Part shown: one piece after another, positions 1-8,183 of the stretch
How positions within the stretch are numbered: the stretch's first letter is position 1
How the letters are laid out: each line of letters opens with the position of its first letter
Assembly: GCA_035553515.1 (NCBI GenBank)
Contig: DATNDG010000136.1
Span: 1 to 24,571 of the forward strand
Length of the DNA: 24,571 bases
Reading direction: 5' to 3'
Source: DAHUYF01 sp035553515
GTDB taxonomy: Bacteria; Pseudomonadota; Alphaproteobacteria; ATCC43930; CGMCC-115725
Program-made: the position numbers and the translations under genes
The notes under the pieces: generated by a model
What the model was told of the DNA's origin: nothing
Databases searched by the model: none
Seen by the model: the letters and a program-made list of their open reading frames with translations, nothing else

Positions 1-604
1 AGGCCTATCGCGACCTAGCGCTGGGAAACGTCCAATTGCCGGAGCAGAGCGGCGCCGAACTCGCAACCGTGGAATCAAATCCGAAGGCCTCCGGTGCTTG
101 TGCGCGCTGCCACGGGGATAAGGCTCAATTGCCTCTCAGTATCTTGTCCCAGTGTTGAATGGCCAGCCGGCGGACTATCTGCTCGCTTCTCTCAAGGCCT
201 ATGCGGAGGGCAAGCGGCGGAGCGAAATCATGCAACCCTTGGCCGCAGACCTACGTCCGGAGGATATGCGTGAGCTTGCAGACTACTATGCTGGTCTGCC
301 GCCACCACAGTTGCAGTCAAAAAACTCAGATGCAGCTTTGGTGGAGCGCGGCCGAAAATTGGCTGTCGAAGGTCGATCCCACGCTGGCGTTCTGCCTTGC
401 GCAACGTGTCACAACAATGTTGGGCACTATCCTCGCCTTGAAGGTCAATATGCCGCTTATATGGCCGGGCAATTGCGGCTTTGGAAAGCAGGCATCGGCC
501 CTTCCACAGACGGCGGGGCTACGATGATGGCCATCGCGCAGAAGCTCAGTGATGAAGACATCAAAGCGGTGACGAGCTATTTCGAGACACTTCCGCGCGA
601 GTGA
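1..604 (+). pseudogene. Diheme c-type cytochrome, 5' end outside the window, frameshifted
   Basis: Two CXXCH haem-binding motifs are visible. CARCH lies at about 99-113 in the frame that begins at base 3. CATCH lies near 400 in the frame that runs to the stop at 602-604. The first frame ends at a TGA at 156-158. The second is closed upstream by a TAA at 119-121 and reads SQYLVPVLNGQPADYL through 134-181, the usual sequence after the first haem in cytochrome c4/c553-like proteins. Joining the two frames near 122-136 restores a continuous diheme cytochrome, so one base appears to be missing there. The protein would be a periplasmic electron carrier. A GTG at 152 could start the second half alone, but that product would have only one haem. 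The change may be a real inactivating mutation or a sequencing error; the sequence cannot separate these. Confidence 0.65.
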
Positions 605-1106
605 GCGAAAAAGGCATCGTCGGGCTTTGGGTCAGACGTCCCCGCCCGCTGGAGAAATCTTTTTCTCCCCTTGCGACCGGCATGCTTATCGGGAGCATCG
701 ATGTCAGGTCGGTGCGATAACAATGTGGAAGTCACGGAGCGCCTACGGGGGACAGAAAAAGGAATGCACCGCTTCCTCAATTCCTCTCGAAGGCACGTTG
801 CAGTTCTACTCACGGCTTCAAGAAGCAATGAGCATATAATTCTACTCCTGATCAGTGCCCCCCAAGAAGCCGCTCAACCGGTCATCAGAGACCTGCACCA
901 ACTCAATTGACGCAAAAAGTTGGCACCGGAATTGGCACCGGACGGCATAAAATGATGGGGTACAATCAGGGAACAGTGCCGACGTTCGCCCTAAAAAACT
1001 GAGGAAAGGCAAGGCGGCAGGTGACAGGAGGGCACTAGCAGGAAGGCCTCTTTAGTCCTTGCGAATTTGTCATGAACCACTTTGGCGGCAGTGGCGCTCG
1101 ACGCAC
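605..1106. other. Intergenic region with no convincing gene
   Basis: About 500 bases lie between the cytochrome remnant and the Tyr-rich gene. The short open frames here overlap on both strands, have no good ribosome-binding site, and show no composition or motif I recognise. The one distinct local feature is a tandem 11-mer at 920-942. It could be a degraded gene or old recombination junction, but nothing visible proves that. Confidence 0.5.
920..942. repeat. Tandem 11-bp direct repeat TTGGCACCGGA
   Basis: TTGGCACCGGA occurs at 920-930 and again at 932-942, separated by one base, so the period is 12 bp. Function is unknown. Confidence 0.6.
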
Positions 1107-1388
1107 TTAAAACAGCGGACCGCCATACGGGTAGTAATGCTGCCAGTAGTAATAGTGGTAAGGCCGCCAATAGGGATAATACTGCCAATTGTAGCGGCGC
1201 GGCGCGGTGTAGACGTAGCGCTTGTAGTGGCGGGCATAAGCGTGGCGATGCGCAACCTGCATGACGGTGGTGCTCATGTGGCGACTTAGGGCGGCGTGAT
1301 CGCCGAGGGTGAGCGGCATTGCCGAAACCGCTTCCGGCGTCATGACTAAGACACTGGCGATGAAGGCAAGGGCAGCAGCGATGCGCAT
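1107..1388 (-). CDS. Small secreted Tyr/His-rich hypothetical protein
   Basis: The 93-residue product starts with a clear Sec signal peptide: MR, a hydrophobic stretch through about residue 17, and a likely cleavage near AVSA-M at about 22-24. The mature part is basic and aromatic. It ends in a segment of about 40 residues packed with Tyr, Trp, Pro and His (RYNWQYYPYWRPYHYYYWQ) and closes with GGPLF. A strong GAAGGAG ribosome-binding site lies 8 bases before the ATG, which supports both the gene and this start. I do not recognise a family with a known function. Small exported Tyr-rich proteins of this kind are common in Rhizobiales and may bind the cell wall or membrane, but that is speculation. 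It lies 87 bases downstream of cobS on the same strand, yet nothing in it points to a role in B12 synthesis. Confidence 0.75.
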   Translation of the reverse strand: MRIAAALAFIASVLVMTPEAVSAMPLTLGDHAALSRHMSTTVMQVAHRHAYARHYKRYVYTAPRRYNWQYYPYWRPYHYYYWQHYYPYGGPLF

Positions 1389-1396
1389 GGAATTTG

Positions 1397-1403
1397 CTCC
1401 TTC
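1397..1403 (-). promoter_or_regulatory. Ribosome-binding site of the Tyr-rich protein
   Basis: GAAGGAG on the minus strand, 8 bases upstream of the ATG at 1388. It fixes the start of a small gene that would otherwise be doubtful. Confidence 0.7.
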
Positions 1404-1475
1404 GTCAATTTCTACCCAGTTTGGCTCGGTGGCAACCCCGTAACCTAAGTCTGGTTTCCCGCGCGTTAGTATTCC

Positions 1476-2246
1476 TCACAGCCAGGCGGCCGCGACGAGC
1501 AGGATCAGGACTTCGCTCACCTGCTCGACGGCACCGAGCACATCTCCAGTCTGCCCGCCGATCTGGCTCATGCAGAGCCAGGCGAGAACGACGATCGCTA
1601 CGGCGACGAGCATGGCAGCGAGCAGTCCGCCGCCGAAGCCGAGGCAAAGCACGAGCACGATGAAGCCGATCAACGTCGCGATCAGCGCTGCGCGCTGCGG
1701 CGGCTTTCCTGCCTTAGCCGACAGTCCATCCTGTCGCGCGGGCGGCACAAGTCGCATGAACAATGGCATGGTCGCGCGCGCGCCGGCCTCCGCGGCGATC
1801 AGCGCCGGTGCTATGAAGCTCGGGTCGGCGAGGCTCGCGATCGCGCCTGCACGCAGCATGAAAGAGAGAATGAGCGCGGAGGTGCCGTAAACGCCGACTC
1901 TTGAGTCGCGCATGATCTCGAGCTTGAGCATTGGGCTCCCGCCTCCGCCGAAGCCGTCCACCATGTCCGCCAGCCCGTCCTCGTGCAGGCAGCCGGTAAT
2001 AAGCACGATCGCGGCGATGGCGAGCGTACCGGAGATGAAAGGATGCAGGCCGAGCCCGTCGGCGATCCACACAACGAAAGCACCGATAAGACCGATGCCG
2101 ACGCCGATGACGGGAAAGCTCCAACTCGCCCGCGCCACATTGGCGCCAGAGGCCGATGGTGTGCCTACGAAGGGCAGGCGGGTCAGGAAGGCTAGGCCGA
2201 CCTTGAGGTCCGTGTTAAGGGCTTCGATCGAGGCGCCGGCTGTCAT
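1476..2246 (-). CDS. cobS: Adenosylcobinamide-GDP ribazoletransferase (cobalamin 5'-phosphate synthase; CobV in P. denitrificans naming)
   Basis: This integral membrane enzyme joins adenosylcobinamide-GDP and alpha-ribazole (or its 5'-phosphate) to finish the nucleotide loop of B12. The 256-residue length is normal for the family. The family signature GCLHEDGLADMVDGFGGG, with its conserved acidic residues, lies at about 85-102 and is followed by RDSRVGVYG. Several hydrophobic segments rich in Ala, Leu, Ile and Val run from about residue 45 to the C-terminus, as expected for a multi-pass inner membrane protein. A GAGGGGACGAGGGA purine-rich region directly precedes the ATG. It is the last cob gene of the leftward arm and is divergent from cobT, with 85 bases between them. 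Those 85 bases hold no riboswitch. Confidence 0.93.
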   Translation of the reverse strand: MTAGASIEALNTDLKVGLAFLTRLPFVGTPSASGANVARASWSFPVIGVGIGLIGAFVVWIADGLGLHPFISGTLAIAAIVLITGCLHEDGLADMVDGFGGGGSPMLKLEIMRDSRVGVYGTSALILSFMLRAGAIASLADPSFIAPALIAAEAGARATMPLFMRLVPPARQDGLSAKAGKPPQRAALIATLIGFIVLVLCLGFGGGLLAAMLVAVAIVVLAWLCMSQIGGQTGDVLGAVEQVSEVLILLVAAAWL

Positions 2247-2331
2247 TCCCTCGTCCCCTCACCGTGCTCATTCGAACGCGGCTCACGAAGTCTTCTGGAC
2301 GCATTTCCGACTGCAATAAGTCTATCCTCAA

Positions 2332-3351
2332 ATGACGCGTTTTGCCTCATTCGCTGAACTGCGTGCGGTCTGCCTCGATCTGCCCGGTGGCGATCCCGGC
2401 GCTGCCGCAAAGGTCGCGGCGCGAGAGGCGCGGCTGACCAAGCCGCAGCGCAGCCTGGGCCGGCTTGAGGAACTGGTCGAGTGGCTGAGCTTCTGGCAGG
2501 GCCTGGCACCGCCGCGGCTCGACAAAGTCGAGATCCTGGTCTTCGCCGGCAATCACGGCGTCACTGCGCGCGGCGTCTCGGCCTATCCCGCCGAGGTCAC
2601 GGCGCAGATGGTGGCGAATTTCGCCGCTGGCGGCGCCGCCATCAATCAGCTCGCGCGCGCCGCCAATGCTGAATTGCGCGTGATCGCCCTCGATCTCGAG
2701 CGCCCTACGGCTGATTTCGCCGAAGCCCCTGCCATGACGGAGGCTAAATTCCTCGAAGCCGTTGTGGCGGGCTACAAAGCGGTTCCGGAAGAGGCCGATC
2801 TCGTGGTGCTCGGCGAGATGGGCATCGGCAATACCACCGCAGCTGCAGCGGTTGCCGCGGCTTTATTCGGCGGCGGCGGCTCACGCTTCGCCGGTCATGG
2901 CACCGGCCTCGACGAAGAGGGCCTGAGGCGCAAGCAAGTGGTGATCGATGACGCGCTCGCTCGTCATGCACCGATCCTCGACGATCCTTTGCGCATCGCC
3001 GCGGCGCTCGGCGGGCGCGAGCTCGCCGCACTCCTTGGCGCGTGCCTCGCCGCGCGGCATGCGCGCGTGCCGGCGCTGATCGACGGATTCGTGTCGACGG
3101 CCGCGGTCGCACCGCTTGCGAAGCTCCGCGCTGATGCGCTTGATCATGCCCGCGCCGGGCACAGATCGGCCGAGGCCGGGCATCGCCTGCTGCTCGATGA
3201 ACTCGGGCTTCATCCTCTGCTCGATCTCGACATGCGGCTTGGCGAAGGGTCTGGCGCCGCGGTCGCCGTGCTTGTGCTTCGCGCGGCGCTCGCCTGCCAT
3301 ACCGGCATGGCAACCTTTGCCGAGGCGAAGGTGTCCGACAAAGAGAGTTGA
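2332..3351 (+). CDS. cobT: Nicotinate-nucleotide--dimethylbenzimidazole phosphoribosyltransferase (CobU in P. denitrificans naming)
   Basis: The enzyme transfers phosphoribose from nicotinate mononucleotide to dimethylbenzimidazole, giving alpha-ribazole 5'-phosphate, the lower-ligand precursor used by the ribazoletransferase encoded next door. The protein has 339 residues, close to the usual 340-360. Family motifs appear in order: AGNHGVTARGVSAYP at 72-86, LGEMGIGNTTAAAAV at 160-174, GHGTGLDEEGL near 188-198, LIDGFVSTAAV at 249-259, and RLGEGSGAA at 302-310. Glu305 matches the catalytic glutamate near the C-terminus of Salmonella CobT. There is no clear ribosome-binding site before the ATG. 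It sits alone on the plus strand between cobS and cobB, which run the other way. Its stop is only 3 bases from the end of cobB. Confidence 0.95.
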   Translation: MTRFASFAELRAVCLDLPGGDPGAAAKVAAREARLTKPQRSLGRLEELVEWLSFWQGLAPPRLDKVEILVFAGNHGVTARGVSAYPAEVTAQMVANFAAGGAAINQLARAANAELRVIALDLERPTADFAEAPAMTEAKFLEAVVAGYKAVPEEADLVVLGEMGIGNTTAAAAVAAALFGGGGSRFAGHGTGLDEEGLRRKQVVIDDALARHAPILDDPLRIAAALGGRELAALLGACLAARHARVPALIDGFVSTAAVAPLAKLRADALDHARAGHRSAEAGHRLLLDELGLHPLLDLDMRLGEGSGAAVAVLVLRAALACHTGMATFAEAKVSDKES

Positions 3352-3354
3352 GGA

Positions 3355-4668
3355 TTAGGCGGCGGCGATGGCGTGGAAGAAGGTGCCGGTGACGTGCCCG
3401 CGCCAGCTCCCCGAGGTTCCGAGTCTCTGGCCCTGTCCGTCGGCAAGCTCGACTAAAGGCTCGTCGTTACAGGTCGCGACTAGCGCCGCATAGTGGAACT
3501 CGTGTCCGCGCAGCCGCGAGCCTGCTCGTCCGATGGGACTGTCGGCGAGCAGCGTTGCCTCGCGATAACCGAGATGGAGCTTGCGCCGCGCAAAGCTCGT
3601 GGCGTGGCCGAGCAGGCCAGCCATGGGGTGGCTGATGCCGTCGGCATCTTCCAACACCTCGCCAAGAACCATGTAGCCTCCGCACTCGCCGTGCACCGGC
3701 CGTGTCGCGGCAAAGCGGGCGAGGCCGTCGCGGAATTTGTGAGCGCCCGCGAGCCGGCCCGCGTGCAGCTCAGGGTATCCGCCAGGCAGCCAGCAGGAAT
3801 CGCAATCCTTCGGCGGCGGCTCGTCGGCAAGGGGAGAGAAAGCCACGATCTCCGCACCTGCGCGCCGCCAACCATCGAGAACATGTGGATAGACGAAGGT
3901 GAAAGCAGCATCCTGCGCGAGTGCGATGCGCGATCCGGGCGGCGGAAGGGCCGTTGCCTGCTTTGCCTCAGCGAGATGTGGCGGGACGGCAAGCCTCAGG
4001 ATGCGGTCCAGGTCGAGGTGGGTCTCGGCGATTGCCGCGAGGCGATCGAGCCGTTCAGCAAGGTCTCCATGCTCGCCGGCCTGAACGAGGCCAAGATGCC
4101 GCTCTGGCAGAGCGATCATCTCATCACGCGGCACCGAGCCGAGAACGGGGATGCCCGATGCTGCGATGGCGTCGGCCACGAATTTGCGATGCCGCTCGCT
4201 GCCGACGCGATTGAGCACGACACCGCCGATCTTCACCTCCGGATCATGGGTGACGAAGCCGCGCAGGAGCGCCGCTGCGGATTGCGACTGCCCCGAGACA
4301 TCGATGACCAGCAAGACCGGAAGGACGAAACGGGCGGCAAGGTCGGCAGTCGAGCCAGTCCGGCCTGCGGCGGCATCGATCCCATCGAACAGGCCCATGA
4401 CGCCTTCGATCACGAGCATATCGGCGCGCGAAGCGGCCTCGACTACTAGCGCGTCGAGCAGCGAGGGCCGCATGGCCCAACTGTCGAGATTGACGCTCTT
4501 TCTGCCGGTCGCGGCTTGGTGGAAGGCCGGGTCGATATAGTCGGGGCCGGCCTTGGCCGCTTGCACGGCAAGCCCGCGCCGTTTCAACGCCGCAAGCAAG
4601 CCAAGCGTCACCGTGGTCTTGCCTGCGCCGGAGCGCGGCGCGGCGACGATGAGACCACGGGCCGTCAT
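3355..4668 (-). CDS. cobB: Cobyrinic (hydrogenobyrinic) acid a,c-diamide synthase
   Basis: This ATP- and glutamine-dependent enzyme amidates the a and c carboxylates of the corrin ring before cobalt insertion. With the ATG at 4668 the protein has 437 residues. The N-terminal half carries a P-loop, APRSGAGKT at about 10-18, of the dethiobiotin synthetase-like fold. The C-terminal half is a class I glutamine amidotransferase with the Cys nucleophile in HGECGGYMVLGE (Cys about 329) and the distal His in GTFFHAI (about 432). An in-frame GTG at 4680 would add four residues; the ATG is preferred because families start just before the P-loop. It is divergent from cbiD, and its 5' end is 53 bases from the cbiD ATG, so the promoters or leaders of the two must share this short stretch. 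Confidence 0.94.
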   Translation of the reverse strand: MTARGLIVAAPRSGAGKTTVTLGLLAALKRRGLAVQAAKAGPDYIDPAFHQAATGRKSVNLDSWAMRPSLLDALVVEAASRADMLVIEGVMGLFDGIDAAAGRTGSTADLAARFVLPVLLVIDVSGQSQSAAALLRGFVTHDPEVKIGGVVLNRVGSERHRKFVADAIAASGIPVLGSVPRDEMIALPERHLGLVQAGEHGDLAERLDRLAAIAETHLDLDRILRLAVPPHLAEAKQATALPPPGSRIALAQDAAFTFVYPHVLDGWRRAGAEIVAFSPLADEPPPKDCDSCWLPGGYPELHAGRLAGAHKFRDGLARFAATRPVHGECGGYMVLGEVLEDADGISHPMAGLLGHATSFARRKLHLGYREATLLADSPIGRAGSRLRGHEFHYAALVATCNDEPLVELADGQGQRLGTSGSWRGHVTGTFFHAIAAA

Positions 4669-4721
4669 CCGGCCCACCACGTCAAGTGACCGCTGCGTCC
4701 CGGGGCGTTATAGCGGGGGCC

Positions 4722-5849
4722 ATGGCAACGAAGGCATCCCCGCTTCGCCGCGGCTGGACCACAGGAACCTGCGCTACGGCAGCCGCCAAGGCCGCCTATA
4801 CCGCGCTGCTCACCGGCGAGTTTCCCGATCCGGTCGAGGTCACGCTGCCGCGCGGCGGCGGACGCCCTGCCTTCGCGCTCGCCACGACGGTTCGCGGTGA
4901 GGGGTCCGCAACCGCGGGCGTGGTCAAGGACGCCGGCGATGACCCTGACGTGACCCACGGCGCGCTCGTCCTCACCACCGTCCGCCGTGGCGCGCAAGGC
5001 AGCGGGGTTAGCTTCAGCGCCGGCGAAGGCGTCGGCACAGTCACGCGTGCGGGACTCCCGGTGCCGCCGGGCGAGCCCGCCATCAACCCGGTGCCGCGGC
5101 AGATGATACGCGCGGCGATTGCCGAGATCGCCGCGGCAAACGGTGATCCAGGCGATGTCGAGGTCGAGATCGCCATCCCAGGCGGGGAGGCGCTGGCCGC
5201 CAAGACGATGAACGGCCGGCTCGGTATCATTGGTGGCCTCTCGATCCTCGGCACCACGGGAATCGTCATTCCTTATTCCTGCTCGTCCTGGATCCAGGCG
5301 ATCAGGAGCGGAATCGACGTCGCGCGCGCGGCGGGGCTCGCGCATGTCGCTGGCTCGACGGGTGCGGAGTCCGAGAGGGCGGTGCAACGAATGTGCGGCC
5401 TCCCCGAGATAGCCTTGATCGACATGGGCGACTTCGTCGGCGGCATGCTGAAATATCTGCGCAGCCATCCGGTGCCGCGGGTGACCATTGCCGGCGGCGT
5501 CGGCAAGATGACCAAGCTCGCCCAAGGGCTGCTCGATCTTCACTCCAAACGCGGTTCGGTCGACCTCGTGGCGCTCGCCAAGCTTGCCGAACGTACAGGC
5601 GGCTCGCGCGACCTTGCCGCGTACATTCTCACTGCCAATACAGCGGCTGAAGCCTTCGTTCATGCCGAGGCCGAAGGCGTTGCGCTCGGCGACGAAGTGG
5701 CGAGTGCCGCACGTGAGGCCGCGACTGCCGTCGTTGCGGGCAAGGACATCGAAATCGAGGTCGTTTTGTTCGACCGCGAGGGCAGGCTCGTGGGCCGCGC
5801 GCCGTTTGCGGCTTCTCATGCGGCACCCCCGCGGAAGCGGCGGCGATAA
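4722..5849 (+). CDS. cbiD: Cobalt-precorrin-5B C1-methyltransferase-type protein CbiD
   Basis: CbiD methylates C1 of the contracted corrin ring, first characterised in the anaerobic pathway. In aerobic gene sets that lack CobF, such as that of Pseudomonas aeruginosa, it is the presumed replacement. The 375-residue product begins with the family hallmark GWTTGTCATAAAKAAY close to the N-terminus. Further family segments are TLPRGGGRPAF, GIGTVTR-like GVGTVTRAGLPVPPGEPAINPVP (split across about 105-130), and IAGGVGKMTKLAQG near 255-270. The ATG at 4722 is chosen over an in-frame GTG at 4686, because it follows a GCGGGGG stretch and places the hallmark at the usual distance. It is a lone plus-strand gene between cobB and cobM, and its last 34 bases overlap the end of cobM on the other strand. 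No cobF is present in the window. Confidence 0.92.
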   Translation: MATKASPLRRGWTTGTCATAAAKAAYTALLTGEFPDPVEVTLPRGGGRPAFALATTVRGEGSATAGVVKDAGDDPDVTHGALVLTTVRRGAQGSGVSFSAGEGVGTVTRAGLPVPPGEPAINPVPRQMIRAAIAEIAAANGDPGDVEVEIAIPGGEALAAKTMNGRLGIIGGLSILGTTGIVIPYSCSSWIQAIRSGIDVARAAGLAHVAGSTGAESERAVQRMCGLPEIALIDMGDFVGGMLKYLRSHPVPRVTIAGGVGKMTKLAQGLLDLHSKRGSVDLVALAKLAERTGGSRDLAAYILTANTAAEAFVHAEAEGVALGDEVASAAREAATAVVAGKDIEIEVVLFDREGRLVGRAPFAASHAAPPRKRRR

Positions 5850-6577
5850 TCGGCGTCGTAAAGCACGCTGTCGCGAAAGTCTTCCGCTGCCAAGGCGCGG
5901 CCAACCACGATCAGCGCTGTGCGCTCGATGGGCTCCGCCGCGAGCTTCGACGGGATATCGCCGAGCGTGCCGCGTACGATCTTTTCCTCCGGCCAGCTTG
6001 CATGGGCCACCACGGCCACCGGGCAGTCCGCGCCATAGAACGGGATCAGCTCGGAGACGACTCTGTCGAGGGCATGGATGGCAAGATGAATTGCAAGCGT
6101 GGCACCGGTCGCAGCGAAAGCGGCGAGGGTTTCGCCTTCCGGCATGCGCGAGGCGCGGCCTGGGATGCGGGTCAGCACCACGCTTTGCGCAATCTCAGGC
6201 ACGGTCAGCTCGCGACCGAGCGCGGCCGCTGCCGCGGCGAAGGCCGGAACGCCCGGGGTCAGCGTGTAGGGAATGCCGCGCTGGTCAAGCCGCCGCAGCT
6301 GCTCTGCTAATGCGCTAAACACCGAAAGATCACCCGATTGCAGCCGCGCCACGTCGAGGCCTTGCTCCTGCGCGGAAACGAACTCCGCCTCGATCTCGTC
6401 GAGCGACATCGGCGCCGTATCCACGATGCGGGCGCCAGATGGGCAATGGGCCAACAGCGCATGAGGAATAATGGAGCCTGCGTAGAGGCAGACAAGGCAC
6501 CGCGCGAGGAGATCGCGCCCGCGCACGGTGATGAGGTCGGCAGCACCAGGTCCTGCACCGATGAAATGAACGGTCAT
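5816..6577 (-). CDS. cobM: Precorrin-4 C11-methyltransferase
   Basis: This SAM-dependent tetrapyrrole methylase adds the C11 methyl group to precorrin-4. The 253-residue length matches CobM. The N-terminus has the methylase glycine motif VHFIGAGPGAADLIT. The family then shows LQSGDLSVFSALAEQ near 95-110, the TPGVPAFAAAAAALGRELTVP region near 129-150 (listed here by its parts TPGVPAF and GRELTVP), and VLTRIPGRAS. An in-frame ATG ten codons upstream at 6607 is rejected because it places unrelated residues before the methylase fold. The start overlaps the end of cobE by 4 bases (ATGA), so the two are likely translationally coupled. The 3' end overlaps cbiD convergently. Confidence 0.94.
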   Translation of the reverse strand: MTVHFIGAGPGAADLITVRGRDLLARCLVCLYAGSIIPHALLAHCPSGARIVDTAPMSLDEIEAEFVSAQEQGLDVARLQSGDLSVFSALAEQLRRLDQRGIPYTLTPGVPAFAAAAAALGRELTVPEIAQSVVLTRIPGRASRMPEGETLAAFAATGATLAIHLAIHALDRVVSELIPFYGADCPVAVVAHASWPEEKIVRGTLGDIPSKLAAEPIERTALIVVGRALAAEDFRDSVLYDADYRRRFRGGAA

Positions 6578-6978
6578 GGCGCGGATCCAGTCTCGGCGAG
6601 CGCGCACGTTACAGGCCCGACCGCGATGCGCGGCAGGAGCAGCTTCGCGTCAGGACCCCCGGCGGCGAGAGCTGCGGCTTCGGCGACTGACGGCACGCCC
6701 TTGACCGCGAGGGAGCGCTGCGAGTGCGTCTCGCAGCGCCCAGCCGCGGCTTTGAGATCAGGCGTCGGGACGAACAGGAGCGGCAAGCCATAGAGCAGAG
6801 CAACGGCAGCGATGCCTGCTTCCACGCCCTTGTCTGCCGGGGTGGCGATGGCACCGAGCTTGTCCTGGGCAAAGCCCGCGCGTTCGAGCGCGGCTGCAAT
6901 CACGGCCTCGATCTCGGCGGGCGAAGCTCCTTTGCGGCAGCCGATGCCGGCCACGATCACGGTTTCACCCATACCCAT
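6574..6978 (-). CDS. cobE: CobE, cobalamin biosynthesis protein (CbiG C-terminal-domain family)
   Basis: The 134-residue product is a stand-alone version of the C-terminal domain of CbiG. It has the family motifs VIVAGIGCRKGAS (7-19), TPADKGVEAGIAA (46-58) and the later GVPSVAEAAAL (94-104). CobE is conserved in aerobic B12 clusters; its exact biochemical role is not settled, and it is often suggested to help at the ring-contraction or deacylation stage. The frame is open far upstream, to 7404, but those residues are Arg-rich shadow sequence of cobL, so the start is set at the ATG at 6978, with a second ATG two codons later at 6972. It overlaps the end of cobL by 22 bases and the start of cobM by 4, which points to one transcript. 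Confidence 0.88.
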   Translation of the reverse strand: MGMGETVIVAGIGCRKGASPAEIEAVIAAALERAGFAQDKLGAIATPADKGVEAGIAAVALLYGLPLLFVPTPDLKAAAGRCETHSQRSLAVKGVPSVAEAAALAAGGPDAKLLLPRIAVGPVTCALAETGSAP

Positions 6979-8183
6979 TGCGTCACGGGCATCGCGGCGC
7001 GCCATCCCGTCTTGCCGCCAACGGCTTCCGCGCGTGAAATGGCGATGCGCGTGAGCGTGCCGCCCAGGCCCGCGTGGCGCGCGGCGAGTTCGGCCTCGGT
7101 CTCGAGCGTGACGGCATTGACGACAAGTCTGCCTCGAGGCCGGAGGGCTGCGATTGCCGCATCGAGCACGCCTTGAGTGCTCGCCCCTCCGCCGATGAAG
7201 ACCGCATCTGGAGTAGCAAGCCCGCGCAAAACTTCGGGCGCATGGCCTTCGAGGACTTCTAGTCCAGGTACACCGCAGGCCGCGGCGTTGCGGCGGATGC
7301 GCGCGGCGCGATCCTCCCTCGCTTCGATTGCCATGGCCCGCATTGATGGGTGAGCCAGCATCCACTCGATGGCGATTGAGCCTGAGCCAGCACCAATGTC
7401 CCACAACAATTGTCCGCGCAGCGGCGCGAGCGACGACAGGGTAATGGCGCGAATCTCGCGCTTGGTTATCTGGCTGTCATGCTCGTACAGCGCATCGTCT
7501 AGGCCTGCGCTAAAGGCGATGATCCGCGCGCCAGGTGCAGCCTCCACCTCGATGGCGACGGTATTGAGCGCGGCGATGTCCGCAAGGTCGAAGCTCGCTG
7601 CCGTCGTGGCGCGGACGCGCCCGCTCGCGCCGCCCAGTGCTTCGAGCACCGTGAGACGCGAGGCGCCAAAGCCAAGCTCGGCCAGGAGTCGCGCAAGCGC
7701 GGCAGGACCTTCGCTGTCGGAGGTCAAAGCCAGCACGCGAGCGCCGGGATGGAGATGCGGGCGGATGCGGTCGAGCTCACGCCCGTGCACCGAGACGAGC
7801 GCAATGTCGGGGAGGGCCCAGCCGAGCCGCGCGGCAGCGAGACTGAAGGCCGATGGCGCTGGCACCACCACCGTCTCCTCGGGCGTGACGTGGTTCGCAA
7901 GCACCGAGCCCACGCCGTAGAAGAAAGGGTCGCCGGAAGCGAGCACGCAAACCTGGCGCCCGCGCTCGGCCAAGACTTCACTGACCGCGCGCGAGAACGG
8001 GCTAGGCCAGGGCTTTGCCTCTCCGCGGATCAGCTGGTTCGCAAGCTTGAGGTGACGCTCGCCGCCGAACACGATTTCGGCGCCCGCGACCAGGCCGCGG
8101 GCAACTGGGCTCAGGCCGTCGATGCCGTCTTCGCCGATGCCGACGATGGACAGCCATCGCTTCGGTGAGGCAGGGTCCGGCAT
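6957..8183 (-). CDS. cobL: Precorrin-6Y C5,15-methyltransferase (decarboxylating), CbiE-CbiT fusion
   Basis: CobL methylates C5 and C15 and removes the acetate carboxyl at C12, giving precorrin-8X. The 408-residue protein is a fusion of two domains. Residues 10-200 form a CbiE-type tetrapyrrole methylase (LSIVGIGEDG at 11-20, LASGDPFFYGVGS at 81-93). Residues 230-408 form a CbiT-type class I methyltransferase with the SAM motif DIGAGSGSIAIEW at 262-274. The frame remains open to 8342, but the upstream 53 residues look non-family; the ATG at 8183 gives the expected N-terminus. This ATG shares the four-base palindrome CATG (8181-8184) with the cobK start codon on the other strand. The 3' end overlaps cobE by 22 bases. 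Confidence 0.95.
   Translation of the reverse strand: MPDPASPKRWLSIVGIGEDGIDGLSPVARGLVAGAEIVFGGERHLKLANQLIRGEAKPWPSPFSRAVSEVLAERGRQVCVLASGDPFFYGVGSVLANHVTPEETVVVPAPSAFSLAAARLGWALPDIALVSVHGRELDRIRPHLHPGARVLALTSDSEGPAALARLLAELGFGASRLTVLEALGGASGRVRATTAASFDLADIAALNTVAIEVEAAPGARIIAFSAGLDDALYEHDSQITKREIRAITLSSLAPLRGQLLWDIGAGSGSIAIEWMLAHPSMRAMAIEAREDRAARIRRNAAACGVPGLEVLEGHAPEVLRGLATPDAVFIGGGASTQGVLDAAIAALRPRGRLVVNAVTLETEAELAARHAGLGGTLTRIAISRAEAVGGKTGWRAAMPVTQWVWVKP

Noticed and set aside
4665..5819. Minus-strand open frame of 384 codons
   Set aside because: Antisense to cbiD; composition is that of a shadow frame.
7063..7404. N-terminal extension of cobE up to 7404
   Set aside because: The extra residues are Arg/His/Cys-rich shadow of cobL; the family N-terminus begins at the ATG at 6978.
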